Positions 43,924 to 54,650 of a stretch of 64,000 bases of DNA are shown here, in pieces. A program made the translations under genes and the position numbers. The stretch is from Betaproteobacteria bacterium (GTDB lineage: Bacteria; Pseudomonadota; Gammaproteobacteria; Burkholderiales; Burkholderiaceae_C): positions 62,001-126,000 of the forward strand of contig JADJWD010000006.1 of the NCBI GenBank assembly GCA_016716535.1, read 5' to 3'. How positions within the stretch are numbered: position 1 is the stretch's first letter; every line of letters starts with the position of its first letter. The notes below the pieces were generated by a model, which saw nothing but the letters and a program-made list of their open reading frames with translations, had not been told where the DNA came from and made no database searches.

Positions 43924-44643
43924 TTATGCCATGCGAGGTTGAGCGCCAAGCGCCAGGTACACCGTCTTGCCGCCGCACGCCTTGTCGAGATCGGCCAGCA
44001 CCGCGGCGTGCGCGGCCTCTTCGTCGGCGCTCGGCGCCACGACGATCAACTCGAAGGTGGTCAGGTCGACGAGCGGCAGCGCGGTGTCGGTGCCGGCCTC
44101 GTCGGCCGCGTCGATGACGAGCGACTTCTGGCCGCGCGTCATGCGCACGTAGACCTCGGCAAGCAGCCCGGCGTCGAGCAGCGCGCCGTGGTAGTCGCGC
44201 GCCGAGTTGTCGACCTCGAGCCGCTTGCACAGCGCGTCGAGCGAGTTGCCCTTGCCCGGGAAGAGCTCGCGCGCCATCGCCAGGCTGTCGGCGATGCCGC
44301 CGACGACGGTGGCGACACGCGGGTGGCCCAGGCGCTCGAACTCGGCGTCGAGAAAGCCCACGTCGAACTCGGCGTTGTGGATCACGAGTTCGGCGCCACC
44401 GATGAACTCGGCGATCTCGGCGGCCACCTGCGCGAAGCTGGGCTTGTCGGCGAGGAACTCGTCGGTCAGGCCGTGCACCTTCAGTGCGTCGGGGTGGCTC
44501 GAGCGGCCGGGGTTGACGTAGTAGTGCAGCGTGCGCCCGGAGAGGCGCCGGTTCACCATCTCGATGCAGCCGATCTCGACGATGCGATCGCCGCCGGCGG
44601 CGCTGAGACCCGTGGTTTCGGTGTCGAGAAAGACCTGGCGCAT
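43924..44643 (-). CDS. dnaQ: DNA polymerase III epsilon subunit (3'-5' exonuclease)
   Basis: Proofreading subunit of the replicative polymerase, 239 residues from MRQVFLDTETTGLS at 44643. The exonuclease motifs are ExoI FLDTETTGL (Asp-x-Glu), ExoII LVIHNAEFDVGFLD, and ExoIII HGALLDAGLLAEVY with the preceding Tyr/His DYHGAL. The C-terminal region after about 180 should bind the alpha subunit. The in-frame extension to 44775 is lower quality and overlaps the lgt gene, so the shorter start is used. It lies 64 bases downstream of lgt. Confidence 0.95.
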   Translation of the reverse strand: MRQVFLDTETTGLSAAGGDRIVEIGCIEMVNRRLSGRTLHYYVNPGRSSHPDALKVHGLTDEFLADKPSFAQVAAEIAEFIGGAELVIHNAEFDVGFLDAEFERLGHPRVATVVGGIADSLAMARELFPGKGNSLDALCKRLEVDNSARDYHGALLDAGLLAEVYVRMTRGQKSLVIDAADEAGTDTALPLVDLTTFELIVVAPSADEEAAHAAVLADLDKACGGKTVYLALGAQPRMA

Positions 44644-44707
44644 GGGGTGGGGTTGCTCTTGTTGGCTCGAGTTCTGTTCGTCCGAGTTCCGTTCGTGCGC
44701 CGTTCGT

Positions 44708-45547
44708 TCAGCGATCGCCAACACCGCCCGCCGCGTGCGCCGCCGACCGCCCGAACCACCACCACAGCCCGCCACCGATCAGCACCATCGGCACGCACAG
44801 CCACTGGCCCATGCTGAGGTTCAACGCCAGCAGGCCGAGGAAAGCATCGGGCTCGCGGAAGTACTCGACGATGAAGCGCAGCACACCGTACAGCGCGACA
44901 AACGCCGCAGCCACCTGGCCGCGCGCACGCTCCTTGCGGCCGTAGATCCACAGCAGCGCAAACAGCAGCAGCCCTTCGAGCGCGAACTGGTACAGCTGCG
45001 AAGGGTGCCGCGGCACGTCGCTGCGGCTTTGCGGGAACACCATCGCCCACGGCAGCGACGCATCGGCGGCGCGCCCCCACAACTCACCGTTGATGAAGTT
45101 GCCGATGCGCCCCGACGCAAGCCCCGTCGGGATGCACGGCGCCACGAGGTCCATCACGTCGAGGAACGAGCGGCCGCGCATCTTCGCGTAGCCGGCCATC
45201 GCCAGCGTCACGCCGATCAGGCCGCCGTGGAACGACATGCCGCCCTTCCACACCGCGAAGACCTCGAGCGGATGGGCGAGGTAGTGATCGGGCTTGTAGA
45301 AGAGCACGTAGCCCAGCCGCCCGCCGACGACGACACCGAGCACGCCCCAGAAGAGCAGGTCGTCGACATCGGGCTTCACCCAGCCGCGCGCCGCGAAGTG
45401 CGGCAGCGCCGCGCGGCGCTTGGCCAGCCACAGGAAGAGCACGAACGCGACCAGGTAGGTCAGCCCGTACCAATGGATCTGGAGGGGCCCGAGCGAGAGC
45501 GCGACCGGGTCGAACTGCGGGTGCACGAGCATGGCGGCGCGGATCAT
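44708..45547 (-). CDS. lgt: Prolipoprotein diacylglyceryl transferase
   Basis: Inner-membrane enzyme that attaches diacylglycerol to the lipobox cysteine of prolipoproteins. About 279 residues with seven hydrophobic helices. Signatures: HPQFDPVALSLGPLQIHWYG at the N-terminus, HGGLIGV with the essential His, and the Lgt signature SGRIGNFINGELWG. The start at 45547 (MIRAAMLVHP) has AAGGG eight bases upstream; an ATG at 45532 (MLVHPQFDP) is equally plausible from family alignment. It faces the same way as dnaQ and is divergent from the repeat protein. Confidence 0.96.
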   Translation of the reverse strand: MIRAAMLVHPQFDPVALSLGPLQIHWYGLTYLVAFVLFLWLAKRRAALPHFAARGWVKPDVDDLLFWGVLGVVVGGRLGYVLFYKPDHYLAHPLEVFAVWKGGMSFHGGLIGVTLAMAGYAKMRGRSFLDVMDLVAPCIPTGLASGRIGNFINGELWGRAADASLPWAMVFPQSRSDVPRHPSQLYQFALEGLLLFALLWIYGRKERARGQVAAAFVALYGVLRFIVEYFREPDAFLGLLALNLSMGQWLCVPMVLIGGGLWWWFGRSAAHAAGGVGDR

Positions 45548-45695
45548 AAGCGGCGCCCTTTTGCGCGACACGCTGTGACCGCCCGCCGCCCGGGTCATGC
45601 GCCCGCCCGCGGTCTGGCAACACCCCGACCCTCGGGCCGGTCCGCGTCGCGCGCTGCGCGGCGAGCATGCCCGCTTCCCAAGCGAGGAGGCTGCA

Positions 45696-47735
45696 ATGAA
45701 TCGTTTTGTTCCGACCGCGGTCGCGTTTGCGGCCGCCTTTGCCTGCGCGGGGCTGAGCCCGGCGCTGGCGCAAGGCACCGCCACCGCCGCGGCGGCCGCC
45801 GACACCGCCACCGGCCCGGCCAACGCCGCGCCCGGCGAGTGCTACGCGAAGATCGTCGTGCCGGCGCGCTTCGAGACGCGCAGCGAGCAGGTCGTGCGCG
45901 TGCCGGCCACCAAGCGCGTCGAGGTCGTGCCGCCGACCTTCAAGACCGTCGCCGAGCAGGTGATGGTGGCGCCCGAGTACAAGCGCTCGATCGCCGTGCC
46001 CGCCACCTACAAGACGGTGAACGAAGACGTCGTTGCCGTGCCGGCGACGACGCGCCTGGAGCCGATCCCCGGCACCTTCAAGACCGTCGACGAGCAGATC
46101 GAGGTCGTGCCGGCGAGCAAGCGCATCGAGATCGTGCCGGCCACCTACAAGTCGGTCAGCGAGCAGGTGCTCGTGACGCCCGAGCGCAAGCAGCTGCGCG
46201 TCGTGCCGGCCACCTACGAGACCGCCGAGGAGACGATCACCGTGCGCCCGGCGACGACGCGCGTCGAGGTCATCCCCGCCACCTTCAAGACGGTGACCGA
46301 GCAGGTGCTCGTGCGCCCCGAGTCGCTGCGCTACGAGCCGATCGCGCTGCCGATGAAGGCCGCCACCGAAGAGGTGCTCAAGCGCGAAACGGCCGCCTTC
46401 CTGCACACGCGCGCGCCGGTGCTGAAGACGGTGACCGAGCAGATCGTCGTGCGCGAGGCGAGCAAGCGCCTCGTCGAGGTGCCGGCGGTCTACGAGACGG
46501 TCACCGAGCGCATCAAGGTCGCCGAGGCCTCCAAGCAGTGGAAGCGCGGCCGCGCGTGGGTGGGCCAGGCGATCGAGGTGCGGCCGGTCAAGGGCTTCGT
46601 GCTGGGCGAGCAAAGCCGCGCCGCCGGCGACGCGCCGCTCGTCACCTCCGACAACCGCGCCATCGACGACGACGTGATGTGCCTGGTGGAAGTGCCCGAG
46701 CGCTGGGAGACGATCACCAAGCGCGTGCTGAAGTCGCCGGCCACCGTGCGCGAAGTCGAGGTGCCGGCCGAGTACGGCACCGTGACGCGCCAGGTCGTCG
46801 ACCAGGAGGCGTCGGTGCAGGAGGTGCCGGTGCCCGCCACCTACCAGACGGTGACGACGCAGGTCATCGACATTGATGCGCTGCGCGCGCGCGGCTACAA
46901 GTTCAACGACGGCGGCGACATCGTCGAGACGCCGAACGGCGAGCGCGTGCTGCGCGCCGCCGCCGTGCGCGGCGACGCGGCGCGGGCGGCCAAGTCGGCC
47001 GGCGCCGACTCGGGCGAAGAAGGCTACGTGCGCGAGATCACCGTGCCGGCGCAGTACGCCACGGTGACCAAGCAGGTCATCGATCAGCCCGCCGGCGTGC
47101 GCGAAGTGCCGGTGCCGGCGCTGACGAAGACGGTCACCAAGCAGGTCGTCAAGACGCCGGCCAGCACCGAAGAGGTGGTGATCCCGGCCGTCTACAAGAC
47201 GGTGACGCGGCAGGTCGTCGACACGCCCGCGGCCACGCGCGAGATCGACGTGCCGGCGCAGTTCAAGACGATCGCGCGCCAGGTAGTGGACACGCCGCCG
47301 AGCTCGCGCGAGATTGCCGTGCCGGCGCAGATGCGCACCGTGAGCGCCCGTGTCGTCGACACGCCGGCGAGCACGCGCGAAGAGGTCGTGCCGGCCGTGT
47401 ACAAGACCGTCACGCGGCAGGTGCTCGACCAGCCGGCGACGACGCGCGAAGTCGAGGTGCCGGCGATCACCGACACGGTGACGCGCCAGGTGAAGGTGGC
47501 CGACGCGACGACCGAATGGCGCTCGATCCTGTGCGAGACCAACGCGACGCAAGCCAAGCTGATGGAGATCCAGCGTGCGCTCGCCAAGGAGGGCTACTAC
47601 AGCGGCCCGATCGACGGCCTGATCCGCCACCAGACGATGGCCGCCGTCAACGCCTACCAGCGCGCCAAGGGCCTGCCGCTGGACGCCTACGTCAACATGC
47701 AGACGGTGAAGGCGCTGGGGCTGAGCGGGAACTGA
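45696..47735 (+). CDS. Secreted protein of about twenty 22-residue repeats with a peptidoglycan-binding domain
   Basis: 679 residues with a strong AGGAGG site, a signal peptide (FAAAFACAGLSPALAQ) and a mature protein made almost wholly of repeats of about 22 residues, consensus VPATYKTVTRQVVDTPATRE with variants. I count about twenty units in two blocks (about 50-285 and 335-610) separated by a non-repeat linker (about 290-335, with WKRGRAWVGQ). The C-terminus (about 612-679: MEIQRALAKEGYYSGPIDG) is a PG_binding_1 domain. The repeats predict alternating beta-strands, so an extended or beta-solenoid-like fibre anchored to peptidoglycan is a reasonable model. The precise role is unknown. Confidence 0.85.
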   Translation: MNRFVPTAVAFAAAFACAGLSPALAQGTATAAAAADTATGPANAAPGECYAKIVVPARFETRSEQVVRVPATKRVEVVPPTFKTVAEQVMVAPEYKRSIAVPATYKTVNEDVVAVPATTRLEPIPGTFKTVDEQIEVVPASKRIEIVPATYKSVSEQVLVTPERKQLRVVPATYETAEETITVRPATTRVEVIPATFKTVTEQVLVRPESLRYEPIALPMKAATEEVLKRETAAFLHTRAPVLKTVTEQIVVREASKRLVEVPAVYETVTERIKVAEASKQWKRGRAWVGQAIEVRPVKGFVLGEQSRAAGDAPLVTSDNRAIDDDVMCLVEVPERWETITKRVLKSPATVREVEVPAEYGTVTRQVVDQEASVQEVPVPATYQTVTTQVIDIDALRARGYKFNDGGDIVETPNGERVLRAAAVRGDAARAAKSAGADSGEEGYVREITVPAQYATVTKQVIDQPAGVREVPVPALTKTVTKQVVKTPASTEEVVIPAVYKTVTRQVVDTPAATREIDVPAQFKTIARQVVDTPPSSREIAVPAQMRTVSARVVDTPASTREEVVPAVYKTVTRQVLDQPATTREVEVPAITDTVTRQVKVADATTEWRSILCETNATQAKLMEIQRALAKEGYYSGPIDGLIRHQTMAAVNAYQRAKGLPLDAYVNMQTVKALGLSGN

Positions 47736-47797
47736 TCGCGCGTTGATCGCGAGCTGACACTCCCACGCGCGGCGCGCAACGGCGCTGCCGCTCCTTC

Positions 47798-47830
47798 GAC
47801 ACCCGGCCGCGCGCCGGGTGTCTGCTTTGT
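47798..47830 (+). terminator. Rho-independent terminator after the repeat protein
   Basis: A perfect 9-bp stem GACACCCGG/CCGGGTGTC (47798-47806 and 47814-47822) with a seven-base loop is followed by TGCTTTGT. It lies about 65 bases after the stop codon and separates this gene from ilvD. Confidence 0.72.
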
Positions 47831-47915
47831 GCGCGCGCCGAATGGCCGCCTCGAAGCCGGGGCTATAGTGCCCGCTGGCCTTCCCCTTCCCTCTTCCCCT
47901 CACCCGTTCGAGACC

Positions 47916-49598
47916 ATGACCACCCCCGCCAACCGCCGCAGCCGGAACATCACCGAAGGCGTGGCCCGCGCGCCCAACCGCAGCATGTACTACGCGATGG
48001 GCTACCAGGAGAGCGACTTCGGCAAGCCGATGATCGGCGTGGCCAACGGCCACAGCACGATCACGCCGTGCAACAGCGGCCTGCAGCGGCTGGCCGATGC
48101 CGCCGTCGACGAGATCAAGCAATGCGGCGCCAACCCGCAGATCTTCGGCACGCCGACGATCAGCGACGGCATGGCGATGGGCACCGAGGGCATGAAGTAC
48201 AGCCTCGTGTCGCGCGAGGTGATTGCCGATTGCGTCGAGACCTGCGTCGGCGGCCAGTGGATGGACGGCGTGCTCGTCATCGGCGGCTGCGACAAGAACA
48301 TGCCCGGCGGCATGATGGGCATGCTGCGCGCCAACGTGCCCGCGGTCTACGTCTACGGCGGCACCATCCTGCCCGGCAAGTACAAGGGCGAGGACCTCAA
48401 CATCGTCAGCGTCTTCGAGGCGGTGGGCCAGTTCAGCGCCGGACGGATGAGCGAAGAGGACTTCTGCCAGATCGAGCGCCGCGCGATTCCCGGCAGCGGC
48501 AGCTGCGGCGGCATGTACACCGCCAACACGATGAGCAGCGCTTTCGAGGCGCTGGGCATGAGCCTGCCTTTCGCCAGCACCGAAGCGAACGTCGAAGACC
48601 CGATCGTCGAGCGCACGAAGGCCGCCGCGCGCGCCCTCGTCGCCGCGGTGAAGGCCGACCTGAAGCCGCGCGACATCGTCACGAAGAAGAGCATCGAGAA
48701 CGCGATCGCCGTCGTCATGGCCACCGGCGGCAGCACGAACGCGGTGCTGCACTTCCTGGCCATCGCGCACGCCGCTGAAGTCGAGTGGTCGATCGACGAC
48801 TTCGAGCGCGTGCGCAAGAAGGTGCCGGTGATCTGCGACTTGAAGCCGAGCGGCAAGTACCTCGCGGTGGACCTGCACCGCGCCGGAGGCATCCCGGCGG
48901 TGATGAAGCAGTTGCTCGACGCGGGCCTGCTGCACGGCGAGTGCATGACGATCACCGGCAAGACGGTGGCCGAGAACCTGGCCGACGTGCCGCCGCTGCG
49001 CACCGACCAGGACGTGATCCGTCCGATCGCCAAGCCGATGTACGAAGAAGGCCACCTGGCCATCCTGAAGGGCAACCTCAGCCCCGAGGGCTGCGTGGCC
49101 AAGATCACGGGGCTGAAGAACCCGGTCATCACCGGGCCGGCGCGGGTCTTCGACGACGAGCAGAGCGCGCTCGCGGCGATCATGGCGGGCAAGATCAAGG
49201 CCGGCGACGTGATGGTGCTGCGCTACCTCGGCCCCAAGGGCGGCCCGGGCATGCCCGAGATGCTGGCGCCCACCGGCGCGCTGATCGGCCAGGGCCTCGG
49301 CGAGAGCGTGGGCCTCATCACCGACGGGCGCTTCTCCGGCGGCACCTGGGGCATGGTCGTCGGCCACGTCGCACCGGAGGCCTACGCCGGCGGGCTGATC
49401 GCGCTCGTGAAGGAAGGCGACACGATCACGATCGACGCGCACAAGCTGCTGCTGCAGCTGAACGTGAGCGACGCCGAGATCGCCGCGCGCCGCGCCGCCT
49501 GGAAGCAGCCGGCGCTGCGCTACACGCGCGGCGTGCTCGGCAAGTTCGCGAAGAACGCCGTCAGCGCCAGCCGCGGCGCGGTGCTCGACGGCGACTGA
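47916..49598 (+). CDS. ilvD: Dihydroxy-acid dehydratase
   Basis: Iron-sulfur enzyme of valine, leucine and isoleucine synthesis that dehydrates 2,3-dihydroxy-3-methyl acids to 2-keto acids. 560 residues from MTTPANRRSRNITEG at 47916. Cluster-binding cysteines are in TPCNSGLQ, IGGCDKNMPGG and GSGSCGGMYTANTM; the Mg-binding lysine region and ATGGSTNAVLHFLAI follow, and the C-terminal ITDGRFSGGTWG is typical. The 18 bases upstream are pyrimidine-rich with no clear Shine-Dalgarno sequence. Other ilv genes are not in the window. Confidence 0.97.
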   Translation: MTTPANRRSRNITEGVARAPNRSMYYAMGYQESDFGKPMIGVANGHSTITPCNSGLQRLADAAVDEIKQCGANPQIFGTPTISDGMAMGTEGMKYSLVSREVIADCVETCVGGQWMDGVLVIGGCDKNMPGGMMGMLRANVPAVYVYGGTILPGKYKGEDLNIVSVFEAVGQFSAGRMSEEDFCQIERRAIPGSGSCGGMYTANTMSSAFEALGMSLPFASTEANVEDPIVERTKAAARALVAAVKADLKPRDIVTKKSIENAIAVVMATGGSTNAVLHFLAIAHAAEVEWSIDDFERVRKKVPVICDLKPSGKYLAVDLHRAGGIPAVMKQLLDAGLLHGECMTITGKTVAENLADVPPLRTDQDVIRPIAKPMYEEGHLAILKGNLSPEGCVAKITGLKNPVITGPARVFDDEQSALAAIMAGKIKAGDVMVLRYLGPKGGPGMPEMLAPTGALIGQGLGESVGLITDGRFSGGTWGMVVGHVAPEAYAGGLIALVKEGDTITIDAHKLLLQLNVSDAEIAARRAAWKQPALRYTRGVLGKFAKNAVSASRGAVLDGD

Positions 49599-49613
49599 CC
49601 CCGACGCGGCCGG

Positions 49614-49985
49614 TCACGGCCGCGGGTCCTGCCGCCGGCCCAGGTCGCGGTCCTGGCTCTGCTCCAGCGCGCCGGCGCCGGTGCGCACCGCGGCGTCGCC
49701 GGGGTGCGGGCGCGGCGCGCGCTTGCCGCGCCGGCCCTTGCCGCCCATGCCGAGCGCCTCGAGCGCCTTGTCGCGCCGGTCGACCTTGCGCTCTTCCATG
49801 CGCTCGATCGCCTTGCGCTGCGTGCGGCCGGTCGAATCGGACCAGCCCCACCACACGACCGCGGCGACGAACGGCCAGGCGAACTTCCACAGGTCGCCCA
49901 GCAGGTCGAAGTTCCACGCCGCCGGCGGACCGATGCCGGTCCAGTTCATCACCAGCAGGATGACGCCGAGGATGACGAACGCCAT
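49614..49985 (-). CDS. Small Trp-rich protein (TIGR04438 family)
   Basis: 123 residues. Two hydrophobic segments (about 3-15 and 33-48) rich in Trp (AVVWWGWSDSTG) are followed by the charged segment RKAIERMEERKVDRRDKALE and a Pro/Arg/Gly-rich tail. The pattern of a Trp-rich membrane hairpin and a conserved charged KxxEKMExRKxxRR-type stretch matches a small protein family known from Burkholderiales. The function is unknown. It is convergent with ilvD with only 15 bases between the stops. Confidence 0.85.
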   Translation of the reverse strand: MAFVILGVILLVMNWTGIGPPAAWNFDLLGDLWKFAWPFVAAVVWWGWSDSTGRTQRKAIERMEERKVDRRDKALEALGMGGKGRRGKRAPRPHPGDAAVRTGAGALEQSQDRDLGRRQDPRP

Positions 49986-50093
49986 GGTTGCACGCCCCGC
50001 ACAGAGTGGGAGCGGCCACTCTACCGCATCGCTGCGGCGGCCGGCGGGGTGCGACCCGCGCCGTTCGTCACTTCGCGCCGGAGCCGGCGGCGG

Positions 50094-52070
<1,977 letters not shown>

Positions 52071-52285
52071 GCCTCGTGTCTCCTGCGGGTTCTCGAGGGT
52101 CGTCCAAGGGAAGGCGGGCACGCACGGTGCGCCCGTCGCTGTGGTGCGCAAGCTTGGTGCCCGGCTCTGACAGACCCCTTACGTGCCACACCCGCGCCGG
52201 GCCCAGCGGCCCCGGGTAAACGCGATGGTCGCCACCCTAGAATCCGCGCGCAACCGGGGTCGCCCCGACAACACCACGTTTCTCG

Positions 52286-52897
52286 ATGGCCACCGCCGAC
52301 CCCTTTCCTGCCGAGCGCAACCGCCTGCGCGCCCTGCCCGGCTTCATCTTCGCCAGCCGCTGGCTGCAGCTGCCGCTGTACCTGGGCCTGATCGTCGCCC
52401 AGTGCGTGTACGTCTTCCACTTCTGGGTCGAACTCGTCCACCTCGTCGAGGCGGTGTTCGGCGACCAGGCGGCGCTGGCCAAGCTCGTCACCAGCATCGG
52501 CTACAAGAGCGACGCGCCGGTCACGCAGCTCAACGAGACGGTGATCATGCTCGTCGTGCTGGCGCTGATCGACGTGGTGATGATCAGCAACCTCCTGATC
52601 ATGGTCATCGTCGGCGGCTACGAGACCTTCGTCTCGCGCCTGAACCTCGAAGGCCACCCCGACCAGCCCGAGTGGCTCAGCCACGTCAACGCCAGCGTGC
52701 TGAAGGTCAAGCTCGCCACCGCGATCATCGGCATCAGCTCGATCCACCTGCTGAAGACCTTCATCAACGCCGCCAACTACACCGACAAGGTGCTGCTGTG
52801 GCAGACGGTGATCCACATCGCGTTCCTGTTCTCGGCGCTGTCGATCGCGCTGGCCGACCGGTTGATGTCGCCGGCGTCCAAGGGCGCGCCGCACTGA
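52286..52897 (+). CDS. YqhA / TIGR00645 family inner membrane protein
   Basis: 203 residues with four hydrophobic helices (about 25-50, 88-115, 140-160, 170-195). The segment FASRWLQLPLYLGLI at the start and VMISNLLIMVIVGGYETFVS in the middle are family signatures (UPF0114). Function is unknown. The fumarase gene follows after 55 bases on the same strand, so the two may be co-transcribed; the biological link is unclear. Confidence 0.92.
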   Translation: MATADPFPAERNRLRALPGFIFASRWLQLPLYLGLIVAQCVYVFHFWVELVHLVEAVFGDQAALAKLVTSIGYKSDAPVTQLNETVIMLVVLALIDVVMISNLLIMVIVGGYETFVSRLNLEGHPDQPEWLSHVNASVLKVKLATAIIGISSIHLLKTFINAANYTDKVLLWQTVIHIAFLFSALSIALADRLMSPASKGAPH

Positions 52898-52952
52898 CCA
52901 CCGCCGCGCGCAGCCCATCCGCCCCCTCTTCCTGCCCACGCCGAACCGCGCC

Positions 52953-54485
52953 ATGAGCACCACCACCATCACCCGCGCCGACCTCGTCGAAAGCGTCGCC
53001 GCGGCTCTGCAGTACATCAGCTACTACCACCCGGCCGACTACATCGCGCATCTGGCCCGCGCCTACGAACGCGAGCAAAGCGCGGCGGCGAAGGACGCCA
53101 TTGCGCAGATCCTCACCAATAGCCGCCAGTGCGCCGAAGGCAAACGGCCGCTCTGCCAGGACACCGGCATCGTCAACGTCTTCCTCGAGGTCGGCATGGA
53201 CGTGCGCTTCGCCGGCTTCGGCACCGACGGCATCGAAGACGCGGTGAACGAAGGCGTGCGCCGCGGCTACATGAACAAGGACAACGTGCTGCGCGCCAGC
53301 GTGCTGGCCGACCCGATCTTCGAGCGCAAGAACACGAAGGACAACACGCCGGCGGTGATCCACACGCGCCTCATGCCGGGCAGCAAGCTCTCGCTCACCG
53401 TCGCGGCCAAGGGCGGCGGCAGCGAGAACAAGAGCAAGTTCATCATGATGAACCCGAGCGACAACCTCGTCGATTGGGTGCTGAAGACGGTGCCGACGAT
53501 GGGCGCCGGCTGGTGCCCGCCGGGCATGCTGGGCATCGGCGTCGGCGGTACGGCCGAGAAGGCGATGCTGCTGGCCAAGGAAGTGCTGATGGAGCCGATC
53601 GACATGTTCGACCTGCTCGCGCGCGGGCCGGCCAACAAGCTCGAGGAGCTGCGCATCGAGCTGTACGAGAAGGTCAACGCGCTCGGCATCGGTGCGCAGG
53701 GGCTCGGCGGCCTGACGACCGTGCTCGACGTGAAGATCGCGACCTTCCCCACGCACGCGGCGAGCAAGCCGGTGGCGATGATCCCCAACTGCGCCGCGAC
53801 GCGCCACGCGCACGTCGTGCTCGACGGCTCGGGCCCCGCGTACATGGAGCCGCCGAGCCTGGACCAGTGGCCGAAGGTGAACTGGACGCCCGACGAGAAG
53901 AAGAGCAAGCGCGTTGATCTCAACACGCTGACGCCCGCGGAAGTGGCGAGCTGGAAGCCGGGCGACACGCTGCTGCTGAACGGCAAGATGCTCACCGGCC
54001 GCGATGCCGCGCACAAGCGCATCCAGGACATGCTGGCGAAGGGCGAAAAGCTGCCGGTCGACTTCACGAACCGCGTCATCTACTACGTCGGCCCGGTGGA
54101 CCCGGTGCGCGACGAAGTCGTCGGCCCCGCCGGCCCGACGACCGCGACGCGGATGGACAAGTTCACCGAGATGATGCTGGCGCAAACGGGTCTGATCGCG
54201 ATGATCGGCAAGGCCGAGCGCGGCCCCGTCGCGATCGAGGCGATCAAGAAGCACAAGAGCGCCTACCTGATGGCCGTGGGCGGCGCCGCCTACCTCGTCG
54301 CCAAGGCGATCAAGGGCGCCCAGGTCGTCGGCTTCGCCGACCTCGGCATGGAAGCGATCTACGAGTTCGACGTGAAGGACATGCCGGTCACCGTGGCCGT
54401 CGACGCCAGCGGCACGAGCGTGCACGACACCGGGCCGCGGGAGTGGCAGGCGAGGATCGGGAAGATTGCGGTGGCGGTGGGGTGA
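52953..54485 (+). CDS. fumA: Class I fumarate hydratase ([4Fe-4S])
   Basis: Interconverts fumarate and malate in the TCA cycle using an oxygen-sensitive [4Fe-4S] cluster. 510 residues, with fused alpha and beta domains. Visible signatures include RPLCQDTGIVNVFLEVG (cluster cysteine), GGSENKSKFIMMNP, GWCPPGMLGIGVGGTAEKAM (second cluster Cys), and in the beta domain YVGPVDPVRDEVVGPAGPTT and KHKSAYLMAVGGAAYLV (shortened). The C-terminal SGTSVHDTGPREWQ is typical. The downstream 165 bases before the WYL gene show no clear terminator. Confidence 0.96.
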   Translation: MSTTTITRADLVESVAAALQYISYYHPADYIAHLARAYEREQSAAAKDAIAQILTNSRQCAEGKRPLCQDTGIVNVFLEVGMDVRFAGFGTDGIEDAVNEGVRRGYMNKDNVLRASVLADPIFERKNTKDNTPAVIHTRLMPGSKLSLTVAAKGGGSENKSKFIMMNPSDNLVDWVLKTVPTMGAGWCPPGMLGIGVGGTAEKAMLLAKEVLMEPIDMFDLLARGPANKLEELRIELYEKVNALGIGAQGLGGLTTVLDVKIATFPTHAASKPVAMIPNCAATRHAHVVLDGSGPAYMEPPSLDQWPKVNWTPDEKKSKRVDLNTLTPAEVASWKPGDTLLLNGKMLTGRDAAHKRIQDMLAKGEKLPVDFTNRVIYYVGPVDPVRDEVVGPAGPTTATRMDKFTEMMLAQTGLIAMIGKAERGPVAIEAIKKHKSAYLMAVGGAAYLVAKAIKGAQVVGFADLGMEAIYEFDVKDMPVTVAVDASGTSVHDTGPREWQARIGKIAVAVG

Positions 54486-54650
54486 GAGGCGCCACAACGG
54501 GGCTGCACTCCAGGCCCCGCGCGTGAACCCCGTAACACCGACCAGGGTCATTCCTGCCACGCCGCGGGGCCGCGGCAGTTGACCTGCCGCTAGAGTCGCG
54601 CGGCACGCGACCGGGACCCGACGCCCCGGCGCGCCGGGGAGGGCCGGGCG

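Noticed and set aside
45084..49442. Long open frame of about 1450 codons on the minus strand opposite the repeat protein and ilvD
   Set aside because: High GC and the periodic repeats opposite keep stops rare; composition is His/Arg/Asp-rich shadow sequence and ilvD and the repeat protein are clearly real.
54486..54650. Terminator after fumarase
   Set aside because: A weak GGGGC/GCCCC hairpin is present but without a T-run, so I do not call it.
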